From Gaoshiqia sediminis (GTDB lineage: Bacteria > Bacteroidota > Bacteroidia > Bacteroidales > Prolixibacteraceae), in the NCBI RefSeq assembly GCF_025907915.1, contig NZ_JAPAAF010000002.1, positions 186,001 through 250,000 on the forward strand: a DNA stretch of 64,000 bases, written 5' to 3'. Each line of letters begins with the position of its first letter. The first letter of the stretch is position 1. The position numbers and the translations under genes are program-made. The notes below the pieces were generated by a model. The model ran no database searches, was not told where the DNA came from, and saw only the letters and a list, made by a program, of their open reading frames with translations. This document shows positions 27,033 to 35,178 of the stretch, one piece after another.

Positions 27033-30000
27033 ATGAAAAAAACTTGGTTCTTATCGGACTATAGGTATGTATTTGCCTGTGCCGGGAAAATCTTTAAAAT
27101 TATGCGACTAGCTCTTTTTCTAACTATTCTGACCGGTTTGCAAACCTTTGCAACAACCAATTACGCTCAATCCCAAAAACTGGAATTGAAAGTGACTAAG
27201 GCCAAAATCTCTCAAGTGTTGGAGCAAATTGAGGATGAAAGCAATTACTTCTTTTTTTACAACAACAAAAACGTTTCGCTGGACAAAGTGGTTACCCTCG
27301 ATTTGAAAGACAGAACCATCAACGAAGTCCTCGATATTCTATTCGAAGGCACCAATATCAATTACACCATCAACAACCGGCAGATTATTTTATCGGGCGA
27401 CCAGCCAGCTAATTTTCAGTCGGTACAGCAGAAAGTTGTGAGCGGAAAGGTGACCGATGTCTCCGGCCAGCCCCTGCCCGGTGTAACCGTTGTGGTGAAG
27501 GGCACAGCTATCGGGACAATCACTGATTTCGAAGGTAACTTTTCGTTGCCGAATGTTGACCCGTCCGGTGTACTGGTTTTCTCCTTCGTAGGAATGAAAA
27601 CCCTCGAACTACCGGTTGGCGGCCAAACCGTGTTCACGGTTTCACTTTCGGAAGAAACCATAGGTATAGAGGAAGTGGTGGCCATCGGTTATGGTACCTT
27701 GAAGAAAGCAGATGTAACCAGTTCGGTTGCCACGGTGAAATCGGATGAATTTTTAAAAGGTAATGTGAAGGATGCGGGACAGTTAATTCAAGGAAAAGTT
27801 GCAGGTTTGACCGTTATTAGCCCAAGCGGCGATCCTACAGGCTCATCACAAATTATTTTGCGGGGCAATACCACCTTATTGGGAGCTAGCATGAATCCGT
27901 TAATCCTCATTGACGGGATTCCCGGTGACATGAAGACCGTAGCCCCTCAGGACATTGAGTCTATTGATGTGTTGAAAGATGGTTCTGCGGCCGCCATTTA
28001 CGGTTCGCGCGCAACAAATGGCGTTGTTTTGATTACCACACGACAGGCAAGCGGTACGTATAAAAGTTCGGTTGAATATAGCAGTTACGCGAGTATTCAG
28101 TCTATTGCGAGGAAGCTTGATATTTCAACTGCAGCTGATTTCCGGCAGCAGATAGCTGCAGGTTTCCGGAGTACCAATACAGATCTCGGGTCTTCTACCG
28201 ACTGGTTGGATGAGATTTCCCGCCAACCCATTAACCATGTCCATAATGTAACCATCAGGGGTGGCAACTCAAAAACAAATTATCTTGTAAATGTGAACTA
28301 TAATTCAGCAGAAGGTGTGTTTTTAAAGTCATACAATGAGTCATTCATTGGTCGGGCCGATATCAACCATCATATGCTTGATGATAAACTGAAAATTAAC
28401 CTCAATATTCTGAACTCTACCAAAAAGCTGAACGGATTTAATGGCTACAATTACAGGCAGTCCATGATACAAAACCCGACTGCTCCTGTAAAAGACGAGA
28501 ATGGGGATTGGTTTCAGGAAATAAACAAATTTGAATACGAAAACCCGGTTTCGAATTTGTATGAAAGTAATGGAAAAACGAATCAGCATCTTTCGCGATT
28601 TAACAGTACCATTACGTTGACTCCAGTGGAAGGATTGAAATTCACCAGTATCCTTTCATTCTCAAAATGGAATCAAAATGGCGGTTATTCCGAAACAAAA
28701 CAACACATATCCACTTTGCGTGATAGCCGTAACGGATATGCCTCCATCGGTGCTGCCGAATCAATGGATAAACTGGCGGAACTGACAGCAGAGTACAGTA
28801 AAGTGATCGACAAACATCAGTTTAAGGTGCTTGCCGGTTACAGTTACCAGGAGAATGAATACACCAGTATGTCTATGGAAAACTGGAACTTCCCGACCGA
28901 TCAATTTGGTTATTATAATATCGGGCTGGGAGAGGCCACAAAAAATGGTGATGTAACTAATCCACAATCCAGCTATCACTCTGAAACTAACCTGATTGGC
29001 TTCTTTGGCCGTGTAACATATAATTATGACGACAAGTATTTGCTGATGGCCAGTCTTAGGCGCGAAGCCGCAAGCCAACTGTATGGCACCGAAGATCCAT
29101 GGGGTACTTTCCCGGCAATTTCGTTGGGATGGAGATTAACCAACGAATCATTTATGAAAGGGCAGACCCTTTTTAACGATATTAAAGTCCGTGCTGGTTA
29201 CGGGGTAACAGGAACCCAACCTTCCGATCTGTTTAAAGGGGTGGGGTTAATTGGGTATGACCAATATGTTTTTTCTAACGGAACATGGGTCAGGACACTT
29301 ATTCCAACTCAAAATTCGAACCCTGATTTGCGATGGGAAGAAAAGCATGAAACAAATATCGGTATTGATTTCAGCATGTTGAACCGGAAACTATCAGGTA
29401 CCATTGATTACTATGTCCGGAAAATTGACGGATTGCTGTTCGACTATGCAGTTCCCAGCCCGCCAAACCTATATTCAACCACCAGGGCAAACGTGGGTAA
29501 AATGGAAAACAAAGGCTTGGAGATAATGCTAAACTATACCGCTGTAAAAACAACTGATTTTGAATGGAATACCGGTGTGACTTTCTCGACCAACAGCAAC
29601 AAGCTGGTAAGCTTGTCAAACGATATTTATCAGGCATCAAGCGATTACTTTACAACCGGTTACACAGGCCCTCCGGTACAAACTTTTACCCACATCGTGC
29701 GGGTTGGCGAATCGATTGGTAATTTCTATGGATTTAAAGTGATTGATATTACTGACGACCAGGATGATGTAGCCAATTACGGCCAGTGGGTATATGAAGG
29801 GGCAGATGGCGAACCTGTGAAATACGCGGATTTCACACATTCATTTGGTGATAAAAAAGTGATTGGTAATGGTTTGCCAAAATATTATGCCGGCTGGACA
29901 AACGATTTTCGTTATAAAAATTGGGATCTGAGCATAACTCAACGCGGGGCATTCAAATTTCAGGTTGCCAACTTCCAGCGCATGATGTATGAAAACCCGA

Positions 30001-30383
30001 CTTATACCCAATACAATTTGTTGAAAAATGCTTTTGACCCTGTATTTGGTAAAACCCAATTGAAATCGCCTCAGGAATTTAATAGTCACTATGTTGAAGA
30101 TGGCGATTACTGGAAGATTGACAACATCACGCTGGGCTACAATATTAAGAATACGGGAGTGAAATATATTCAATCAGCCCGGATCTATTTCTCATCGCTA
30201 AACACGTTCATTCTTACAGGTTACAAGGGGATTGATCCGGAAGTTAGCCTGGTAACCAGCGGTGGTGGTTCTCAAGCCGGTATTAACATTAATAGTGGTG
30301 CCGGATTGAGTCCGGGCATCGATAGCCGGGATAAATATCCGACCATGCGTACATTTACGGTGGGAATCAATGTTACTTTCTAA
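27033..30383 (+). CDS. susC: SusC/RagA-type TonB-dependent transporter with STN signalling domain
   Basis: A 1116-residue SusC. The order matches the first copy: extended leader, hydrophobic signal (about residues 24-45), STN domain (about 48-120, ISQVLEQIEDESNYFFFYNN), carboxypeptidase-regulatory-like domain (about 137-200, VSGKVTDVSGQPLPGVTV), plug and barrel with terminal F. ATG 27102 is a possible shorter start. The signalling part is alike in both SusCs, while the plug-to-barrel part differs strongly, so the two pairs should import different oligosaccharides. With its STN domain it likely activates the 25268 sigma factor. Confidence 0.95.
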   Translation: MKKTWFLSDYRYVFACAGKIFKIMRLALFLTILTGLQTFATTNYAQSQKLELKVTKAKISQVLEQIEDESNYFFFYNNKNVSLDKVVTLDLKDRTINEVLDILFEGTNINYTINNRQIILSGDQPANFQSVQQKVVSGKVTDVSGQPLPGVTVVVKGTAIGTITDFEGNFSLPNVDPSGVLVFSFVGMKTLELPVGGQTVFTVSLSEETIGIEEVVAIGYGTLKKADVTSSVATVKSDEFLKGNVKDAGQLIQGKVAGLTVISPSGDPTGSSQIILRGNTTLLGASMNPLILIDGIPGDMKTVAPQDIESIDVLKDGSAAAIYGSRATNGVVLITTRQASGTYKSSVEYSSYASIQSIARKLDISTAADFRQQIAAGFRSTNTDLGSSTDWLDEISRQPINHVHNVTIRGGNSKTNYLVNVNYNSAEGVFLKSYNESFIGRADINHHMLDDKLKINLNILNSTKKLNGFNGYNYRQSMIQNPTAPVKDENGDWFQEINKFEYENPVSNLYESNGKTNQHLSRFNSTITLTPVEGLKFTSILSFSKWNQNGGYSETKQHISTLRDSRNGYASIGAAESMDKLAELTAEYSKVIDKHQFKVLAGYSYQENEYTSMSMENWNFPTDQFGYYNIGLGEATKNGDVTNPQSSYHSETNLIGFFGRVTYNYDDKYLLMASLRREAASQLYGTEDPWGTFPAISLGWRLTNESFMKGQTLFNDIKVRAGYGVTGTQPSDLFKGVGLIGYDQYVFSNGTWVRTLIPTQNSNPDLRWEEKHETNIGIDFSMLNRKLSGTIDYYVRKIDGLLFDYAVPSPPNLYSTTRANVGKMENKGLEIMLNYTAVKTTDFEWNTGVTFSTNSNKLVSLSNDIYQASSDYFTTGYTGPPVQTFTHIVRVGESIGNFYGFKVIDITDDQDDVANYGQWVYEGADGEPVKYADFTHSFGDKKVIGNGLPKYYAGWTNDFRYKNWDLSITQRGAFKFQVANFQRMMYENPTYTQYNLLKNAFDPVFGKTQLKSPQEFNSHYVEDGDYWKIDNITLGYNIKNTGVKYIQSARIYFSSLNTFILTGYKGIDPEVSLVTSGGGSQAGININSGAGLSPGIDSRDKYPTMRTFTVGINVTF

Positions 30384-30400
30384 CTCTTAAAGAATCAGAT

Positions 30401-32038
30401 ATGAAAAAATATATTGTTATACGAAAAATAAGAAATTCAGTCTTTGCATTCCTTGTTATCATGGGGGTTTCCTGTACTGAATTGAAAGATGAAAGCTGGA
30501 ATACCATTATCGCAAGCCAATTTTCGGCAACCGACCAGGATTTAGCGGCATTGGCGGGGTCTGCCTACGTAAACTGGCGTGCCGTCTTGATGCAATGGAA
30601 CGGTCTTTATCGTGCCAATGAAGTTTCGGGTGATCAGATGTTGACCCCGGCCCGCCCGAATGGTTGGGTAGATGGGGGTGTTTACCGCCGCATCCACGAG
30701 CACAAATGGACAACCGACGATGACATTGTTGTCAATACATGGAGCCGAACTTATGCTGGGATAACCAATTGTAACCGTGTAATTTACCAGGTTGAGTCAG
30801 GAACTATTCCTGTTCCGGAGAGCGATAAAATAGCGTTAATAGCTGAGATGAAGTTATTGCGGGCTTCCTATTACTGGGTGCTTTGCGATTTTTTTGGAAA
30901 TGTTCCAATTGTTGACCAATTTGATGTTCCGGAAGGATATCTTCCTGAGCAAAATACCCGAAAACAAGTTTACGACTTCATTGTCAGTGAAATTATTGAA
31001 AACATTCCGCTGGTCAGTGCCGAGAACAATCAAAAAACTTATGGCAAATTTAACCAGTGGGCGGGCTACGCCTTGTTGGCTAAAATGTACCTCAATGCCG
31101 AAGTTTACACTGGCACAGCAGAGTGGACCAAATGTATCCAGGCCTGCGATGCGATCATTAATTCCGATGCCGGATATGAGTTGGACGCCAATCAACGGGA
31201 CGTTTTTATTACCAATAACGAAAATGCCAAAGAAATCATCTTTGCATTGCCCTTCGAATCGAAATATGTGACCGAGTGGAATGCATTCGACATCCACATG
31301 CAAACCCTTCAGCCGGAAAACCAGGCAACCTATAACCTACAGTATAGTCCGTGGGGTGGTGTTTGTGCGGTTCCCCAGTTTATCAGTACGTTTGATACTG
31401 ATGATGCTCGCTACAGGGACAATTACATCAAAGGCCAGCAATATACCGCAACCGGGGACGTGATCTATGCCACGCTCGGAGCATACAAAGGAGAGCCCCT
31501 AGCCTATATCAATGAAGTGCCCGGAGTTGATTACTCGGAAGAAGTGCATGGTTTCCGTTTGGGTAAATTTGAAATTGAGATGGGCGCAACAAACCGTTTA
31601 AGTAACGACTTCCCTTTGTTCCGCTATGCAGATATACTGATGATGAAGGCAGAATGTTTGTTGCGTTTGGGCGATGAGGATGCAGCCGCTGACCTTGTCA
31701 CAACAGTTAGGGAACGAAACTTTAAGTTGAACCCGGAAAAGGCTGAAGTTACCGGAGCAGAACTGCTCGCCGGAAGTTCTTATGATTATGGATTACGAAA
31801 CCATATCTCTTCAACTGATGAAGGTGGATCTGATATCGAATACGGACGTTTTCTGGATGAATTGGGTTGGGAATTCTGTCAAGAAGGACGACGCAGAACA
31901 GACATGATCCGTTTTGGTGTCTTCACCAAAAAGTCGTGGTTGTCTCATTCTCCCAACGGAGACTACCGGGTATTGTTCCCAATTCCGATTGGAGAAATTC
32001 AGAAAAACTCCAACCTGGCTCAAAACCCCGGTTACTAG
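30401..32038 (+). CDS. susD: SusD/RagB-family glycan-binding lipoprotein
   Basis: The 545-residue lipoprotein (Cys25 in VIMGVSC) begins 17 bp after SusC. It shows SusD features: YAGITNCNRVIYQVESG, MKLLRASYYWVLCDFFGNVPI, FRYADILMMKAECLLRLGDEDAA and LDELGWEFCQEGRRRTDMIRFG, then the family end motif with a terminal NPGY. It is about 50 residues longer than the first SusD, and the two share only family-level similarity. A terminator follows at 32059-32097. Confidence 0.95.
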   Translation: MKKYIVIRKIRNSVFAFLVIMGVSCTELKDESWNTIIASQFSATDQDLAALAGSAYVNWRAVLMQWNGLYRANEVSGDQMLTPARPNGWVDGGVYRRIHEHKWTTDDDIVVNTWSRTYAGITNCNRVIYQVESGTIPVPESDKIALIAEMKLLRASYYWVLCDFFGNVPIVDQFDVPEGYLPEQNTRKQVYDFIVSEIIENIPLVSAENNQKTYGKFNQWAGYALLAKMYLNAEVYTGTAEWTKCIQACDAIINSDAGYELDANQRDVFITNNENAKEIIFALPFESKYVTEWNAFDIHMQTLQPENQATYNLQYSPWGGVCAVPQFISTFDTDDARYRDNYIKGQQYTATGDVIYATLGAYKGEPLAYINEVPGVDYSEEVHGFRLGKFEIEMGATNRLSNDFPLFRYADILMMKAECLLRLGDEDAAADLVTTVRERNFKLNPEKAEVTGAELLAGSSYDYGLRNHISSTDEGGSDIEYGRFLDELGWEFCQEGRRRTDMIRFGVFTKKSWLSHSPNGDYRVLFPIPIGEIQKNSNLAQNPGY

Positions 32039-32058
32039 GGGGTAATTTATGAAGGATT

Positions 32059-32097
32059 AGTGAGGAACTTTTTCGCGTTTCCTCACTTTTCTTTTTT
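32059..32097 (+). terminator. Intrinsic terminator after second susD
   Basis: AGTGAGGAA (32059-32067) pairs perfectly with TTCCTCACT (32079-32087), followed by a T-rich tail to 32097. As after the first susD, it would limit read-through from transporter genes into enzyme genes. Confidence 0.8.
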
Positions 32098-32181
32098 AGG
32101 CCGAATGATGCCATCTCCTATAGAATTTGATGTGCGAATATTTTCTATGTTCTCAATTAAGTAAGATAAAAACTAGTGACA

Positions 32182-34605
32182 ATGAAAAGATTTTTTTATT
32201 TGATTTTAATATTCCTGGCTTTATGGATGGCAGCCTGCGCTCCTCAGGGATTTGAAAAAACTCAGTTTGGATTGAAAACTATAGTCGATTCAACGGAAAT
32301 CGAGATTCAGTTTTTCTCACCCAAAATTGCACGTGTACTGAAATCGAAAACAGGTTTCGACTTTGAAAAGCAAAGCCTGGCCGTAATAAAAGGGCCGGAA
32401 CCAATTGAATTAAAAACTGAAGCGAAGGGGGATGAGGTAGTGGTTTCATCTTCAGACGTTAGTGTTCACTTAAATCTGAAGACCGGTAAGGTTTCTTTTT
32501 ATACACTTACTGGTACCTCTTTACTTAATGAGAAAGAGGATGGAGCCCAATTTATCCCTGTGAAGGATGTTGATGAGGATAGCTATGTAGTCAGCCAGTC
32601 GTTTGTTTTAGACCAGGATGAAAAAGTTTACGGGTTGGGACAGTTTCAGGACGGGAAAATGTCACAGCGTAATCAAGAACTATATCTGTTACAGGATATT
32701 TTAATCACAGCGATTCCGATGTTGCAATCCGATAAAGGTTATGGATTATACTGGGATAACTATTCTCCTACTTATTTTACTGATACAGAAGTTGAAACAT
32801 CTTTTAGATCAACCGTTGGTGATTGTGTTGATTACTACTTTATGTACGGCGAAAATGCCGACGGGGTAGTTGCCCAAATGAGGGAGCTAACCGGGCAGGT
32901 TCCAATGTTTCCATACTGGACCTATGGTTTTTGGCAAAGCAAGGAAAGATATAAAAGTCAGGATGAAACCCTTGGTGTTGTAAAAAAATACCGTGAGTTG
33001 GGAGTCGCTCTTGACGGGATCATTCAGGATTGGCAATACTGGGGTGATAATTACCATTGGAACGCCATGGAGTTCTTAAACCCGGAATTCCCTCAACCAC
33101 AAAAATTGGTTGATGAGGTTCATGATTTAAATGCAAATATCATCTTCTCTATCTGGTCGTCTTTTGGCCCTCAAACCAAGCCATATAAGGAGCTTGATGA
33201 AAACAATATGCTGTATGATTTTAAAACCTGGCCGCTTACTGATAAAAATGTATGGCCACAACCCAACGATGCTGCACCTTCGGGAGTCCGGGTTTATGAT
33301 GCATATAATCCTGAAGCACGTGATATTTATTGGAAGTATTTGAATCAGGGCATTTTCAAACTGGGTGTTGACGGTTGGTGGATGGATTCTACAGAACCTG
33401 ACCATTTTGAACGGGTAGATTCAGACTATAATCAAAAAACACATTTAGGTTCATTTCGCAAATTCAGAAATGCTTATCCTTTACTGACCGTTGGCGGTGT
33501 GTACACACATCAACGTGAAACAAGTACTGAAAAGCGGGTTTTTATTTTAACCCGCTCGGCTTTTGCCGGTCAGCAGCGTTATGGGGCCAATTCCTGGTCG
33601 GGAGATGTTCAAACCGATTGGAACGTGTTACGGAACCAAATCTCTGCAGGCTTGAACTTCTCGCTTTGTGGAATCCCTTATTGGAACAGCGATATTGGCG
33701 GATTTTTCACCGGGCGTTTCCCGGGTGGTGTTGAGAATAAAGCGTTTCACGAAATTTATGTGCGTTGGTTGCAATTCGGAACTTTCTGTCCGATGATGCG
33801 GTCTCACGGAACGGATACCCCGCGCGAGATTTGGAACTTTGGAAAAAAAGGCGACTGGGCTTACGACGCGATTGAAAAGTTCATCAACCTGCGTTACCGC
33901 CTGTTGCCTTACACCTATTCAACTTCGTGGGATGTAACAGCCAATAACTCAAGCATGATGCGTGCCTTAATGATGGATTTTGCCAGCGATAAAAAGGCGC
34001 TGGATATCGACAATCAATTTATGTTTGGCAAATCGATTCTGGTTTGCCCGGTCACAGAACCGATGTACGTAAAAGCAAAACATGAGGATAACAAGTACAC
34101 GGATGCAAAAGAAGATTTTAGCTCGGTGAGGTCAACCAACGTGTATTTGCCGGCCGGAGCGCAATGGTTCGATTTCTGGACTGGTGAAAAGATGGATGGC
34201 GGTCAGGAAGTAGAAAAGGAAACGCCTATTGACATCATGCCGCTGTATGTAAAAGCCGGGTCAATCCTGCCTTGGGGACCGGAAGTACAATATGCCTCGG
34301 AAAAGAAAGCTGACGATATGGAGATCCGGATTTACCCCGGTGCTGACGGAGAATTCGTTTTGTATGAGGATGAGGGTGACAATTATAATTACGAAAATGG
34401 AGTTTATTCAACCATCACTTTTAAGTGGGACGATGACCGGCAAACACTCTCTATTGCCGATCGTCAGGGCGAATTCCCCGGGATGTTGACCGAACGCCAA
34501 TTTCATTTGGTCCTGGTGAATGAAACGTCCGGAACCGGTTTAGCTGAAAGTGCCCCGGTAAAAACCCTGATTTACAGTGGGAAGGCGGTGAGTGAAAAAC
34601 TTTAG
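32182..34605 (+). CDS. GH31-family alpha-glycosidase lipoprotein
   Basis: ATG 32182 is preferred to the GTG at 32176. In this 807-residue numbering Cys19 is the lipidation site (WMAAC). The N-terminal beta-sandwich (to about 230) is followed by the TIM barrel. The nucleophile is Asp402 in VDGWWMDSTEPD and the acid/base is Asp475 in WSGDVQTDW, then come the proximal and distal beta domains. The WWMDSTEPD form is common among Bacteroidota alpha-xylosidase and alpha-galactosidase-like GH31 enzymes; the substrate cannot be fixed. It comes first after the second SusC/SusD pair. Confidence 0.9.
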   Translation: MKRFFYLILIFLALWMAACAPQGFEKTQFGLKTIVDSTEIEIQFFSPKIARVLKSKTGFDFEKQSLAVIKGPEPIELKTEAKGDEVVVSSSDVSVHLNLKTGKVSFYTLTGTSLLNEKEDGAQFIPVKDVDEDSYVVSQSFVLDQDEKVYGLGQFQDGKMSQRNQELYLLQDILITAIPMLQSDKGYGLYWDNYSPTYFTDTEVETSFRSTVGDCVDYYFMYGENADGVVAQMRELTGQVPMFPYWTYGFWQSKERYKSQDETLGVVKKYRELGVALDGIIQDWQYWGDNYHWNAMEFLNPEFPQPQKLVDEVHDLNANIIFSIWSSFGPQTKPYKELDENNMLYDFKTWPLTDKNVWPQPNDAAPSGVRVYDAYNPEARDIYWKYLNQGIFKLGVDGWWMDSTEPDHFERVDSDYNQKTHLGSFRKFRNAYPLLTVGGVYTHQRETSTEKRVFILTRSAFAGQQRYGANSWSGDVQTDWNVLRNQISAGLNFSLCGIPYWNSDIGGFFTGRFPGGVENKAFHEIYVRWLQFGTFCPMMRSHGTDTPREIWNFGKKGDWAYDAIEKFINLRYRLLPYTYSTSWDVTANNSSMMRALMMDFASDKKALDIDNQFMFGKSILVCPVTEPMYVKAKHEDNKYTDAKEDFSSVRSTNVYLPAGAQWFDFWTGEKMDGGQEVEKETPIDIMPLYVKAGSILPWGPEVQYASEKKADDMEIRIYPGADGEFVLYEDEGDNYNYENGVYSTITFKWDDDRQTLSIADRQGEFPGMLTERQFHLVLVNETSGTGLAESAPVKTLIYSGKAVSEKL

Positions 34606-34616
34606 ATGAAAATGAG

Positions 34617-35177
34617 ATGACAAATAACAACCGTAGAAATTTCCTAAAAAAAGCTTGTACCGCTGGAGGATGTTTCTGCGGTTTTTCCTTTTTTTCGGCT
34701 CAAAAATTACAAGCAGAAAGCGATAACGATGCGGAGGAGGCACAGAAGAAGCTGATGCAGGAATGGATTTCGACCCTGATGCTCAGTCTGGATGAACAAA
34801 CCGACGAGAAGCTTTCGCGCTTGATCATGAAAAAATGTGCCCGGGTGCATTACGATCAGTTAAAGATGGATGACATTTTGCAGGACTATGTCGGTAATCC
34901 GAAAAAGTTTATCCAATTTTTGAAGGATAGCTGGAACTGGAAGGTTATTTTCGACGAGCAGGAGCAAATCATCCTGGCTGACGAGAACAAAAATTATTGC
35001 GTTTGCCCGATGGTGGATCACACGAAAGGCGTTAAATCGTCGGTTTTGTGCTATTGCTCCGAAGGATTTGCAGAGCTGATGTTTGCGAAAGTGGCCGGGC
35101 ACCCGGTTGAAGCCCGGGTTATTTCATCCATCCATCGGGGAGACGATCGTTGTCAATACCAAATAAAACTATCATAA
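34617..35177 (+). CDS. Tat-exported cysteine-rich DUF6144/V4R-like protein, function unknown
   Basis: A 186-residue protein with a twin-arginine signal (NRRNFLKK followed by a hydrophobic stretch to about residue 32). The mature part has cysteines at 74, 128, 130, 145, 147 and 179, including two CxC pairs (NYCVC and LCYCSEG). The C-terminal half (SEGFAELMFAKVAGHPVEARV, then RGDDRCQYQI) has the look of a V4R or amino-thiazoline-carboxylate hydrolase-like domain (DUF6144). Such domains bind small molecules or metals. Tat export suggests folding with a cofactor in the cytoplasm. It lies 11 bp after GH31 and 1 bp before GH146, so it is co-expressed with both. No catalytic role can be stated. Confidence 0.7.
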   Translation: MTNNNRRNFLKKACTAGGCFCGFSFFSAQKLQAESDNDAEEAQKKLMQEWISTLMLSLDEQTDEKLSRLIMKKCARVHYDQLKMDDILQDYVGNPKKFIQFLKDSWNWKVIFDEQEQIILADENKNYCVCPMVDHTKGVKSSVLCYCSEGFAELMFAKVAGHPVEARVISSIHRGDDRCQYQIKLS

Positions 35178-35178
35178 C

